From: Streptomyces sp. NRRL S-1022
GTDB taxonomy: Bacteria > Actinomycetota > Actinomycetes > Streptomycetales > Streptomycetaceae
Assembly: GCF_000720135.1 (NCBI RefSeq)
Contig: NZ_JOIU01000006.1
Span: 62,001 to 126,000 of the forward strand
Direction: 5' to 3'
Length of the DNA: 64,000 nt
The notes beneath the pieces were generated by a model, which worked only from the letters and a program-made list of their open reading frames with translations, had not been told where the DNA came from and made no database searches. Shown here piece by piece: positions 34,212-42,911 of the stretch (position 1 is the stretch's first letter; each line of letters starts with the position of its first letter). The position numbers and the translations under genes are program-made.

Positions 34212-35786
34212 GTGAGCGTTGCGAGCCCCGGTGGACAAGAGCAGGCCGGAGGAGAGGCACAGCGGCAGGCCCGGAGCAGGCCGCGGGTCCCCAAGCGGGT
34301 GGCTGGGCTTCCGCAGCAGGTGAGGGAGGAGCTGACCCGCAGGCTCCGCCGCAACCGGCGGGCCTTCAGTGCGGACGACGTCCAGGTCGTCGAGCCTCCG
34401 TTGCTGCGGCGGGCCGTCGGCGCCTCCGCGCTCGGCAACTGCATGGAATGGTTCGACTTCGGCGTCTACAGCTACCTCGCCGCCACCATCGGGAAGGTGT
34501 TCTTCCCCGGGGCCTCGCCGGCCGCCCAGGTCATCTCCTCGTTCGCGACCTTCGCCGCCGCCTTCGTCGTACGGCCCCTCGGCGGGCTGGTCTTCGGGCC
34601 GCTCGGCGACCGGATCGGCCGGCAGAAGGTGCTCGCCACCACCATGATCATGATGGCGCTGGGCACCTTCGCCATCGGTGTCATCCCCGGCTACGCCACC
34701 ATCGGCATCGCCGCCCCGGTGCTGCTCCTGCTGGCCCGCATGGTCCAGGGCTTCTCCACCGGCGGCGAGTACGGCGGGGCGACCACCTTCGTCGCCGAGT
34801 ACTCTCCGGACCGCCGGCGCGGTTTCCTCTCCAGCTGGCTCGACTTCGGCACCTTCGTCGGTTACGCCCTCGGCTCCGCGCTGGTCACCGCGCTGAACCT
34901 GGCCCTGACGGACGCCCAGATGCTCTCCTGGGGCTGGCGCGTGCCGTTCCTGATCGCCGGACCGCTCGGCGTGATCGGCCTGTACATGCGGATGAAGCTG
35001 GAGGAGTCCCCGGCCTTCCAGCAGCAGCTGGACGACCACGAGAAGGCCCTGGCGCAGGAGTCGGCGGGCAGCGAGTTCAAGGACATCGTCCGCAACCACT
35101 GGCCGGCCCTGCTCGTCTGCACGGGCCTGGTCCTGCTCTACAACGTCACCAACTACATGGTCACCGGCTATCTGCCGACCTATCAGACCGAGACCCTGCA
35201 CCGCTCCAGCGGCTCGGCGGACCTCCTGGTCCTCGTCGGCATGCTGTGGATCGTCGTCCTGATCACCTTCCTCGGCCGGCTGAGCGACCGCGTGGGCCGG
35301 CGGCCGCTCTACGCCGTCGCCGCCGCGGCGATGATCGTGCTCGCCGTCCCCGCCTTCCTGCTGATCAAGGCGGACGGCACCTGGCCGCCGGTCCTCGGGG
35401 TGCTGCTCCTGGCCACCCTGCTGGCCTGCTTCGCCGCGCCCAGCGCGGCCACCCTGCCCGCCTTGTTCCCGACCGCCGTGCGCTACGCGGCCATGGGCAT
35501 CGGCTTCAACTTCGCCGTCGCCGCGTTCGGGGGCACCACCCCGCTGGTCACCGCCGCACTGGTCGACGGCACCGGGAACGACCTCATGCCCGCGTACTAC
35601 CTGATGCTGGCCGGTGTCATCGGCCTGGTCACCGTGCGGTTCCTGCCCGAGAGCGCCCAGGTCCCGCTCAAGGGCTCGCAGCCGATGGTCGGTTCGCGGG
35701 AGGAGATGCGCGAGCTGATCTCCACGTCGAAGGAGCTGTACGCCCTCACGGAGGAGCGGGAGCGGGAGCGGGTGCGGGGCGGCTGA
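34212..35786 (+). CDS. MFS transporter, MHS/ProP-type metabolite:H+ symporter
   Basis: 524-aa secondary transporter of the metabolite:H+ symporter family (ProP, KgtP relatives), for osmolytes or organic acids. It has twelve helices after a 75-residue polar N-terminus. Motifs: GNCMEWFDFGVYSYLA at the first helix, RPLGGLVFGPLGDRIGRQKVL, MVQGFSTGGEYGGATTFVAEY and LGRLSDRVGRRPL. The start is GTG 34212, five bases after AAGGAGG; the upstream GTG at 34191 has no site. The C-terminal tail ends in a charged helix (KELYALTEERERERV), as in ProP. Confidence 0.88.
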   Translation: MSVASPGGQEQAGGEAQRQARSRPRVPKRVAGLPQQVREELTRRLRRNRRAFSADDVQVVEPPLLRRAVGASALGNCMEWFDFGVYSYLAATIGKVFFPGASPAAQVISSFATFAAAFVVRPLGGLVFGPLGDRIGRQKVLATTMIMMALGTFAIGVIPGYATIGIAAPVLLLLARMVQGFSTGGEYGGATTFVAEYSPDRRRGFLSSWLDFGTFVGYALGSALVTALNLALTDAQMLSWGWRVPFLIAGPLGVIGLYMRMKLEESPAFQQQLDDHEKALAQESAGSEFKDIVRNHWPALLVCTGLVLLYNVTNYMVTGYLPTYQTETLHRSSGSADLLVLVGMLWIVVLITFLGRLSDRVGRRPLYAVAAAAMIVLAVPAFLLIKADGTWPPVLGVLLLATLLACFAAPSAATLPALFPTAVRYAAMGIGFNFAVAAFGGTTPLVTAALVDGTGNDLMPAYYLMLAGVIGLVTVRFLPESAQVPLKGSQPMVGSREEMRELISTSKELYALTEERERERVRGG

Positions 35787-35860
35787 GCCGGCCCGCACCG
35801 GGGCTTGTTCGATCGTACGAACTTCTCGCCTGCCGGGTTACCGGCCCGGGCCGCCTTTGA

Positions 35861-35875
35861 TAGGAAACTTTCCTA
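35861..35875. promoter_or_regulatory. CsnR-type operator upstream of chitosanase
   Basis: TAGGAAACTTTCCTA, a perfect 15-bp palindrome about 53 bp before the chitosanase start. It matches the GAAA-C-TTTC operator described for Streptomyces chitosanase genes, bound by the ROK-family repressor CsnR and released by chitosan oligosaccharides. No csnR gene is in the window. Confidence 0.75.
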
Positions 35876-35927
35876 CCAGTAAGCGGCACGGACCGACTCC
35901 CACCCCCCACTCCCTTTGGAGCACCCT

Positions 35928-36767
35928 GTGGTGTACGCAGACCGCGAGACAGCAGCCTCCGCCCGATTCTCCCGCCGGGCCGTCGTCGCCGCGCTCGGCG
36001 CCGTAGGCACCGGCGTCCTGCTCGGCGTCTCCCGGGCCGGCACGGCCTCGGCCGCCGCCCCGGGCCTGGACGACCCGGCGAAGAAGGAGATCGCGATGAA
36101 GCTGGTGTCGAGCGCGGAGAACTCCTCGCTCGACTGGAAGGCCCAGTACAAGTACATCGAGGACATCGGCGACGGCCGCGGCTACACCGCCGGCATCATC
36201 GGCTTCTGCTCCGGCACCGGCGACATGCTCGACCTCGTCCAGCTCTACACCGACCGCAAGCCCGGCAACGTCCTCGCCAAGTACCTGCCCGCCCTGCGCA
36301 GGGTCGACGGCACCGACTCGCACGAGGGCCTCGACCCGGGCTACCCCGGGGACTGGCGCAAGGCCGCCCAGGACACCGTCTTCCAGCAGGCCCAGAACGA
36401 CGAACGCGACCGCGTCTACTTCAACCCCGCCGTCGCCCAGGGCAGGACGGACGGACTGCGCGCGCTGGGCCAGTTCGTCTACTACGACGCCCTCGTCATG
36501 CACGGCGACGGCGACGACCCCACCAGCTTCCGCAACATCCGCAAGCGGGCCCTGCGCAGCGCCCAGCCGCCGGCCCGGGGCGGCAACGAGACGACGTACC
36601 TCGACGCCTTCCTGGACGCCCGGGTGTGGGCCATGAAGCAGGAGGAGGCGCACAGCGACACCAGCCGCGTAGACACCGAGCAGCGGGTCTTCCTGCGCAA
36701 GGGCAACCTCGACCTGAACACCCCGCTGGACTGGAAGGTCTACGGGGACAGCTACCACATCGGCTGA
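35928..36767 (+). CDS. csn: Secreted chitosanase, glycoside hydrolase family 46
   Basis: Cleaves beta-1,4 bonds in chitosan outside the cell. 279 aa. The leader has a twin-arginine motif ([20 protein letters not shown]) and ends near ASAA, so Tat export is likely. The catalytic pair is Glu64 (SSAENSS) and Asp82 ([13 protein letters not shown]), 18 residues apart exactly as Glu22/Asp40 of the Streptomyces N174 enzyme. [12 protein letters not shown] and the C-terminal [12 protein letters not shown] are also conserved. The start is GTG 35928 with GGAG six bases upstream; GTG 35931 is possible. A CsnR-type operator precedes it and a strong hairpin follows. Confidence 0.95.
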   Translation: MVYADRETAASARFSRRAVVAALGAVGTGVLLGVSRAGTASAAAPGLDDPAKKEIAMKLVSSAENSSLDWKAQYKYIEDIGDGRGYTAGIIGFCSGTGDMLDLVQLYTDRKPGNVLAKYLPALRRVDGTDSHEGLDPGYPGDWRKAAQDTVFQQAQNDERDRVYFNPAVAQGRTDGLRALGQFVYYDALVMHGDGDDPTSFRNIRKRALRSAQPPARGGNETTYLDAFLDARVWAMKQEEAHSDTSRVDTEQRVFLRKGNLDLNTPLDWKVYGDSYHIG

Positions 36768-36787
36768 CCGCCGCCCGCGCAGGAGCA

Positions 36788-36824
36788 GGGGCCGGCGCGG
36801 TGGCGGGACCACCGCGCCGGCCCC
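36788..36824. terminator. Strong hairpin terminator after chitosanase
   Basis: Perfect 16-bp stem (36788-36803 and 36809-36824) with a CGGGA loop, 21 bp after the chitosanase stop. Confidence 0.85.
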
Positions 36825-36921
36825 GGTGCGCTCCGGCTGGTGGCGCACTCGCATGGCCTGCCGCCGACGAGGAAAGATGGGCGGTGAGCGAAGCAATCCA
36901 CTGATGCGGAGGAACGGACTC

Positions 36922-38562
36922 ATGGCGCACGAGCGCGCCGGCCGGCCGGCCGGTCCCGAGGACCTTGTCGACGTGGCCCGGCTGGTCACGGCGTACTACA
37001 CGCTGCACCCCGACCCGGCCGACCCGGGACAGCGGGTGGCGTTCGGCACCTCGGGGCACCGCGGTTCGTCCCTGGCGAGCGCCTTCAACGAGGACCACAT
37101 CGCCGCCACCAGCCAGGCCATCTGCGAGTACCGGGCCGCCCAGGGCACCGACGGGCCCCTCTTCCTCGGCGCCGACACCCACGCGCTGTCCGAGCCCGCA
37201 CGGGCCACCGCGCTGGAGGTGTTCGCCGCCAACGGCGTGACCGTGCTCATCGACAGCGCGGACGGCTACACGCCCACGCCCGCCGTCTCGCACGCCATCC
37301 TGAGCCACAACCGCGGCCGCACCACCGGCCTCGCCGACGGCGTGGTCGTCACCCCGTCGCACAACCCGCCCGCCGACGGCGGCTTCAAGTACAACCCGCC
37401 GAGCGGCGGTCCGGCGGCCTCCGACGCCACCTCCTGGATCCAGGACCGTGCCAACCAGATCATCACCGGCGGCCTGAAGGACGTGCACCGGCTGCCGTAC
37501 ACCCGGGCGCTCGCCGCGGACACCACCCGGCGGTACGACTTCCTCGGCACGTACGTCGGCGACCTGCCCGGCGTGCTGGACCTGGACGCCGTCCGCGCGG
37601 CCGGAGTGCGCATCGGCGCCGACCCGCTCGGCGGCGCCTCCGTCGCGTACTGGGGCCGGATCGCCGAGCAGCACGGCATCGACCTGACCGTGGTCAACCC
37701 GCACACCGACCCCACCTGGCGGTTCATGACGCTGGACTGGGACGGCCAGATCCGCATGGACTGCTCCTCGCCGTACGCGATGGCGTCCCTGATCGAGCAG
37801 CGCGACCGCTTCCACATCGCCACCGGCAACGACGCCGACGCCGACCGGCACGGCATCGTCACCCCGGACGCCGGCCTGATGAACCCCAACCACTACCTCG
37901 CGGTCGCCATCTCCTACCTCTACCGGCACCGCGACCGGTGGCCGGCCGCCGCGGGCGTCGGAAAGACCCTCGTGTCCTCCACGATGATCGACCGGGTCGC
38001 CGCCGACCTCGGCCGCCGGCTGGTCGAGGTGCCGGTCGGCTTCAAGTGGTTCGTGGACGGACTGGTCGGCGGCGACCTCGGCTTCGGCGGCGAGGAGTCG
38101 GCCGGCGCGTCCTTCCTGCGCCGGGACGGCTCGGTGTGGACCACCGACAAGGACGGCATCATCCTCGCCCTGCTCGCCTCCGAGATCACCGCCGTGACCG
38201 GCAAGACCCCCTCGGAGCACTACGCCGACCTGACCGCCCGCTTCGGCGAGCCCGCCTACGCACGCATCGACGCCCCGGCGACCCGCGAACAGAAGGCGCT
38301 GCTCGGCGAGTTGTCGCCGGCGCAGGTCACCGCGGACACTCTGGCCGGGGAGGCGGTCACGGCCGTCCTCACCGAGGCGCCCGGCAACGGTGCCGCGATC
38401 GGCGGCATCAAGGTCACCACCGAGAACGCCTGGTTCGCGGCCCGCCCCTCGGGCACCGAGGACGTCTACAAGGTGTACGCGGAGTCCTTCCTCGGCGCCG
38501 AGCACCTCGCCCGGGTGCAGGAGGAGGCCCAGGCGGTGGTGCTGGGGGCGCTCGGCGGCTGA
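36922..38562 (+). CDS. pgm: Phosphoglucomutase (alpha-D-glucose phosphate-specific)
   Basis: Interconverts glucose-1-phosphate and glucose-6-phosphate, linking glycolysis with glycogen, trehalose and nucleotide-sugar synthesis. 546 aa, the same length as E. coli Pgm. The phosphoserine loop is [20 protein letters not shown]; the Mg site is [12 protein letters not shown]; the sugar-binding loop is [12 protein letters not shown]; the phosphate-binding loop is [16 protein letters not shown]. The start is ATG 36922, ten bases after GGAGG. It converges with the GDSL hydrolase gene, with a hairpin between. Confidence 0.95.
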   Translation: MAHERAGRPAGPEDLVDVARLVTAYYTLHPDPADPGQRVAFGTSGHRGSSLASAFNEDHIAATSQAICEYRAAQGTDGPLFLGADTHALSEPARATALEVFAANGVTVLIDSADGYTPTPAVSHAILSHNRGRTTGLADGVVVTPSHNPPADGGFKYNPPSGGPAASDATSWIQDRANQIITGGLKDVHRLPYTRALAADTTRRYDFLGTYVGDLPGVLDLDAVRAAGVRIGADPLGGASVAYWGRIAEQHGIDLTVVNPHTDPTWRFMTLDWDGQIRMDCSSPYAMASLIEQRDRFHIATGNDADADRHGIVTPDAGLMNPNHYLAVAISYLYRHRDRWPAAAGVGKTLVSSTMIDRVAADLGRRLVEVPVGFKWFVDGLVGGDLGFGGEESAGASFLRRDGSVWTTDKDGIILALLASEITAVTGKTPSEHYADLTARFGEPAYARIDAPATREQKALLGELSPAQVTADTLAGEAVTAVLTEAPGNGAAIGGIKVTTENAWFAARPSGTEDVYKVYAESFLGAEHLARVQEEAQAVVLGALGG

Positions 38563-38567
38563 CCGGG

Positions 38568-38606
38568 CGAGGGGGCGGCCTCCCGGGCCGGGTGGCCGCC
38601 CCCTCG
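38568..38606. terminator. Bidirectional hairpin terminator
   Basis: 13-bp perfect stem CGAGGGGGCGGCC / GGCCGCCCCCTCG with a 13-nt loop, between the convergent pgm and GDSL hydrolase genes. Confidence 0.8.
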
Positions 38607-38608
38607 GT

Positions 38609-39526
38609 TCAGTCCCGTCCGCGCCCCGCGTCCAGCCGGGCCAGCACCGCCTCCGCCATGGCCGCCTCACCCTTGGCGTTGGGGTGCGCGGGAGCGGCGG
38701 GGGAGGCCGGCTGCAGCGGCTCGATCCAGCGGTCCGCCGGTGCCTTGCACATGTCGTGGCCGACCGTGGGGCCGTAGGCGTCCACGTACGCGGCGCGGTT
38801 CACGGCGGCCACCAGCCGCAGCATCAGGTTCAGCCGCTTCTCCGTGTCCCGCAGATAGGGGAAGTCGCCCTGGGCGAACGGAACCTGCGGGAAGCATCCG
38901 CTGCCGTCCTCGGGCAGCAGGTCCGGATAGCCGACCACGACCACCCGGGCGTGCGGCGCCCGGGCGTGCACGGCCCGCAGCACCCGGTCGACCTTCGGCG
39001 CGGTCCGCGCGATCGTGAGGGTGAGCCGGTCGTACCCGGAGGCGTTGTAGGAGCGCTCGCAGGGGTTGCCCGCCGGGTCCTGGGCGGCGAGGCGGGCGCA
39101 GGTGCCGATGATGGTGCCGAAACCGACGTCGTTGCCGCCGATCTGCAGCGTCACCAGGTCGGTGTGCCGGTCCAGCGCGTCGAGCTGCGGCGGGTTGGTG
39201 CCCTGGGGCCGCCACATCTCCGCGGTCGTGGCCCCGCCGCAGCTCACGTCCGTGAACGCGGCCGGCTGCCGCCGGCCGGCCACGAGCGAGGGGTAGTTGT
39301 GGTCCGAGCGTGCGCAGGCGGTGTCCACCTGCCGCGGGATGCCGGGCCCCGAGGTGTAGGAGTCGCCGAGTGCGACGTAGGCGGCCCCGCGGCCCTGCCC
39401 GGCGGGGTGCGCCGCGGCCGGTGCCGTACCGGTGGCGACCAAAGCGCAGCCGCCCAGTACCGCCCCGAGCACGGCGGTCCGCCGGCGGCCTCCCGCCCCG
39501 CCCGCCGGACGCGTGTCCTTCGTCAT
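38609..39526 (-). CDS. Secreted SGNH/GDSL hydrolase (lipase/esterase)
   Basis: 305-aa exported esterase or lipase. It has an Arg-rich signal peptide (GGRRRTAVLGAVLGGCALVATG, cut near AAAHP). The SGNH blocks are clear: YVALGDSYTSGPG (Ser), VSCGGATTAEMW (Gly), QIGGNDVGF (Asn), and the C-terminal DRWIEPL...APAHPNAKGEAAMA with catalytic Asp/His. Six or more cysteines suggest disulfides, as in Streptomyces rimosus-type lipases. The start is ATG 39526. Substrate unknown; acyl esters or phospholipids are likely. Confidence 0.88.
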   Translation of the reverse strand: MTKDTRPAGGAGGRRRTAVLGAVLGGCALVATGTAPAAAHPAGQGRGAAYVALGDSYTSGPGIPRQVDTACARSDHNYPSLVAGRRQPAAFTDVSCGGATTAEMWRPQGTNPPQLDALDRHTDLVTLQIGGNDVGFGTIIGTCARLAAQDPAGNPCERSYNASGYDRLTLTIARTAPKVDRVLRAVHARAPHARVVVVGYPDLLPEDGSGCFPQVPFAQGDFPYLRDTEKRLNLMLRLVAAVNRAAYVDAYGPTVGHDMCKAPADRWIEPLQPASPAAPAHPNAKGEAAMAEAVLARLDAGRGRD

Positions 39527-39691
39527 GAAGCCTCCCCCTCAACTCCGTTGCAACGCGCGGCGGCGGCACCGGAGAGCGGCCTCGCGCGGTCGACCGGGCC
39601 TGTATACCGTCCGGTAGGTCACGCCGACCAGAAGCGGGAGGCGACGAGTTGAGGGGGAGGTGCGGGCAACGGCCCGAGAGGCAAGCCGGGT

Positions 39692-39964
39692 TCAGGCCGC
39701 GGAGACCTGCTCCACCGGTGCGGACGCCTGGGGCTCCGGTGCCTGGAGCAGCGAGTCGTCCTCCGGGCGGGCGCCGGAGAGGCGGTGGCGGGCGGCGATC
39801 AGCGCCATGTCGATGTCCCGGGTGCCGGTGGCCACGCACAGCGTGTAGGTGATGTCAGCGAGCCGCTGCCGGGCCTGCGGCGTGCTCTCCTCTGCCCCGA
39901 GCAGGGTCAGAGCCTCGTACTGGGCAATGAGGTCCTGCAGCACCGCGGGGTGTGCCATGAGCAT
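39692..39964 (-). CDS. DUF5133-family small protein
   Basis: 90-aa helical protein (MLMAHPAVLQDLIAQYEALTLL) with the conserved stretch RQRLADITYTLCVATGTRDIDMALIAARHRL, which I associate with DUF5133, a family seen mainly in Streptomyces and of unknown function. The start is ATG 39964 behind GGGAGG. The second in-frame ATG (residue 3) is possible. Confidence 0.75.
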   Translation of the reverse strand: MLMAHPAVLQDLIAQYEALTLLGAEESTPQARQRLADITYTLCVATGTRDIDMALIAARHRLSGARPEDDSLLQAPEPQASAPVEQVSAA

Positions 39965-39998
39965 GCGTTCCGCCTCCCTGATGATCGCCGATGTGTGA

Positions 39999-40013
39999 AT
40001 TCGCAGCGCGAAT
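39999..40013. promoter_or_regulatory. Short palindrome upstream of DUF5133 gene
   Basis: ATTCGC-AGC-GCGAAT, perfect 6-bp arms, 35 bp upstream of the DUF5133 start. A possible operator; no adjacent regulator. Confidence 0.3.
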
Positions 40014-40207
40014 ACCCGCCCTTCCGGTCCGCATGCGTCGGCCTTTCGATCACTTCCCGCGGCCGAGGGCGGTCCGCCGGCCGCACGTGCCTCCCGGGGA
40101 ACGCAGACGCGCGGTGATGTGCCGGGGATCACCCGGTCGGGTGCTCTCCGGGTGGAGTTCCGCCGGATCGGGGTCCGCCGCCGTGATCTCTCCGTGATCA
40201 TGCCCGT

Positions 40208-41815
40208 GTGAGTCTGCAACGTCGAAAAGCCCTGCGCCGCCGTGTCGTTCCGGCCGCACTCGGCACCCTGACCGTCCTGTCCCTGCTGTCCGCCCTGCCC
40301 GCCGCCGCCCAGCCGGCACCGGCGCAGCACCGGCCCGCCGCGCCGTCGCCCCGGCAGGCCACCGAGGCGGAGGCACGCACGGACGCCCATCTCCGCTCCC
40401 TGCGCGACCGGCCCGCGGCCCTGCGCGCCTTCTTCCGCCGGCTGCCCAAGGGCGGCGACCTGCACAACCACCTCTCCGGGGCGGTGTCCACGGAGTACCT
40501 GATCGAGCTGGCCGCCGAGGACGGGCTGTGCGTCGACACCGCGACGCTGACCGCCCTCGCCCCGCCCTGCGGCCCCGGCACCCGGCCCGCCGCCGACGCC
40601 CGAACCGACCGCGCGTTCCACGACGCACTGGTGCGCGCCTGGTCCATGCAGGACTTCCCGCGCGACCGGAACGGGCACGACCACTTCTTCGACACCTTCG
40701 GCAAGTTCGGCGAGGTGACCTGGCGGCACCGGGGCAAGCTGCTCGCCGAGGTCGCCGAAACCGCCGTCCGCGACAACCAGGTGTACCTGGAGACGATGGT
40801 CAGCCCCGCCTCCGAGGGCGCCAAGAACCTCGCCGCCCAGGTGGGCTGGGACGACGACCTCGCCGCGCTGCACCGCAGACTGGTCGCGGACGGCAAGCTC
40901 GACGAGCTGGTCGCCGAGGCCCGGAGGGAGGCCGACGACGGCGACGCCGAGTTCCGCGCCGCCGAGCACTGCGGCACCCCGCAGGCCCGGCCCGGCTGCG
41001 GCCTCACCGTACGCTGGATCTCCCAGGCGTCCCGGGGCAGTTCGCCGGAGCGGGTCTTCACCCAGCTGGCCCTCGGGATGCGGCTGGCCGAGGCCGACCC
41101 GCGGTTCGTCGCCGTCAACCTGGTCCAGCCCGAGGACGGGGACAGCTCCCTGCGCAACTACAGCCTGCAGATGCGCATGGTCGGTTACCTGCGCACCCGG
41201 TACCCGAAGGCCCATGTCAGCCTGCACGCGGGCGAGCTGTGGCCCGGTCTGGTCAAGCCCGCGGACCTGAGGTTCCACATCAGGCAGGCCGTGGACGTCG
41301 CCCGGACCGAGCGCGTCGGACACGGCGTCGACCTCGTCCACGAGGACGACTGGCGGCACACGGCCCGCACCATGGCGGACCGCGAGGTGGCCGTCGAGGT
41401 GCCCTTCTCCAGCAACGCCCAGATCCTCGGCGTCAAGGGCGCCGACCACCCCTTCACCACCTACCGCCGCTACGGCGTCCCGGTCGTCCTGTCCACCGAC
41501 GACCCCGGGGTCTCCCGGATCGACATCAGCCACGAGTACCAGTACGCGGCCGCCACCTACGGCCTGCGCTACCCCGAGCTGAAGGACCTGGCCCGGGCCT
41601 CCCTGGAGTACGGCTTCCTGCCCGGCGCGAGCCTGTGGCAGGACCATCCCACCACCACGGGCTACCGGCCGGTCGCGGCCTGCCGGAGCGAACACCCCGG
41701 CCTGCCGGTGCGCGGCGCGGCCTGCCGCCACCTGCTCGCGCAGAGCGCCAGGGCCCGCCTGGAATGGCGTCAGGAGGCCGCCTTCGCCGCCTTCGAACAG
41801 GCCCACAGGGACTGA
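40208..41815 (+). CDS. Secreted adenosine deaminase-like hydrolase
   Basis: 535-aa exported enzyme of the adenosine/AMP deaminase superfamily. A basic N-terminus and signal peptide (VVPAALGTLTVLSLLSALPAAAQ) precede the TIM-barrel. Zinc and catalytic motifs are intact: KGGDLHNHLSGAVS (HxH), HVSLHAGELW (His and catalytic Glu), ERVGHGVDL and VLSTDDPGVSR (Asp-Asp). The extra N-terminal length and secretion resemble adenosine deaminase-related growth factor types, which act on extracellular adenosine. The start is GTG 40208; the ribosome site is poor. A hairpin follows. Confidence 0.85.
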   Translation: MSLQRRKALRRRVVPAALGTLTVLSLLSALPAAAQPAPAQHRPAAPSPRQATEAEARTDAHLRSLRDRPAALRAFFRRLPKGGDLHNHLSGAVSTEYLIELAAEDGLCVDTATLTALAPPCGPGTRPAADARTDRAFHDALVRAWSMQDFPRDRNGHDHFFDTFGKFGEVTWRHRGKLLAEVAETAVRDNQVYLETMVSPASEGAKNLAAQVGWDDDLAALHRRLVADGKLDELVAEARREADDGDAEFRAAEHCGTPQARPGCGLTVRWISQASRGSSPERVFTQLALGMRLAEADPRFVAVNLVQPEDGDSSLRNYSLQMRMVGYLRTRYPKAHVSLHAGELWPGLVKPADLRFHIRQAVDVARTERVGHGVDLVHEDDWRHTARTMADREVAVEVPFSSNAQILGVKGADHPFTTYRRYGVPVVLSTDDPGVSRIDISHEYQYAAATYGLRYPELKDLARASLEYGFLPGASLWQDHPTTTGYRPVAACRSEHPGLPVRGAACRHLLAQSARARLEWRQEAAFAAFEQAHRD

Positions 41816-41833
41816 AACCACCGGAACCGCCGT

Positions 41834-41883
41834 GCTCGACCCGGCCGTCATCCCGGTCCCCCGTCCCCGGGGCCGGGTCGAGC
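41834..41883. terminator. Hairpin after the deaminase gene
   Basis: 13-bp perfect arms GCTCGACCCGGCC (41834-41846) and GGCCGGGTCGAGC (41871-41883) with a 24-nt loop, 19 bp after the stop. Confidence 0.6.
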
Positions 41884-41989
41884 CCGGAGCCGGCCCGTCG
41901 GGACGATGTCGGGCCCGGCGCCGCTCCGTTGGGGCGATGTGGAAGGCTCGACGGAGTCAGCATCCGCGTCACTGGAGGCACCCACCGGC

Positions 41990-42658
41990 ATGGCCGTCAT
42001 CCACGAGACCACCCTCAAGCCCACCAAACTCGAACTGCTCACCGCCTGGCTGCCCACCCGCCCCTGGTACCGCGGCGGCCCGGACGCGCCCGTGCTGGAG
42101 AAGTCCGGCGGGTTCCGGCTGGACGACCCCGAGGGCGAGGTCGGCATCGAGTTCATGGTGGTCACCGACACGGCGAGCCCCGAGCGGACGCCCTACCTGG
42201 CGGCGCTCACCTACCGCGGGGCGCCGCTGGAGGGGGCCGAAAGCGGCCTCATCGGCACGATGGAGCACGGGGTGCTGGGCAAGCGCTGGGTCTACGACGG
42301 CTGCCACGACCCGGTGCTGGTCACCGAACTGCTGGCGCTGATCGAGGGCAGGGCGCAGGCGATGGCCCAGAGCGTCTCCGACACCCCCGACCACGACGTG
42401 CTCCGCTCCTGCACCGGCTCCCCGCTCGGGGCGGCCGGCTTCACGCCCGAGCCGGCCGACGACGAGGACGGCACCCGCATCCCCGTGCCCCAGGGCCCGG
42501 GCACGGGCGCGGTCCTGCGGGTCCACCGGGTCCTCAGCCCCGTGGCCGAGAACCCGCCCCCGTCGCCGCGGGACGCCCGCGGGCATGTCGCGGCCGGCTG
42601 GCCGGGTCCGGACGGCACCCGGCTGCAGGCGGTCTTCATGACGCTGCGCACCGCCTGA
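41990..42658 (+). CDS. Maltokinase N-terminal cap-like domain protein
   Basis: 222-aa protein (MAVIHETTLKPTKLELLTAWLPTRPWYRG...). The opening, TKLELLTAWLPTRPWY, is like the N-terminal cap of maltokinase, but the kinase part is missing. Many actinobacteria have such stand-alone proteins; their role is unknown and maltose-1-phosphate binding is not proven. The start is ATG 41990 with GGAGG 11 bases upstream. A 15-bp hairpin follows immediately. Confidence 0.7.
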   Translation: MAVIHETTLKPTKLELLTAWLPTRPWYRGGPDAPVLEKSGGFRLDDPEGEVGIEFMVVTDTASPERTPYLAALTYRGAPLEGAESGLIGTMEHGVLGKRWVYDGCHDPVLVTELLALIEGRAQAMAQSVSDTPDHDVLRSCTGSPLGAAGFTPEPADDEDGTRIPVPQGPGTGAVLRVHRVLSPVAENPPPSPRDARGHVAAGWPGPDGTRLQAVFMTLRTA

Positions 42659-42659
42659 C

Positions 42660-42700
42660 CGGATGCCGCCCGCCGTTCGGCCCGCGGCGGGCGGCATCCG
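42660..42700. terminator. Strong hairpin terminator
   Basis: 15-bp perfect stem (42660-42674 and 42686-42700) with an 11-nt loop, directly after the stop of the maltokinase-cap gene. Confidence 0.85.
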
Positions 42701-42911
42701 CGCCCGAGGCGCACACCCTCTCTGGGACCTGGCATGAACTTGTCAAATCTGTCACTCTTTCGGCAGTCGCCGCCCCGACCCCGTGAGGTGGCGACGGACT
42801 CCCCGGCACCGCGCTCGCGCACGTCCCGTCCGCGGCCGCCCCGGCGCACCCCGGCCGGCCAGGCGGTCCCCAGAGCAGGCCGGAATCCCGGCCGCCACGA
42901 AGGAGTAGCGT

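Noticed and set aside
41990..42658. Complete maltokinase
   Set aside because: Only the N-terminal cap-like part is present; no kinase catalytic motifs follow and a strong terminator comes right after the stop.
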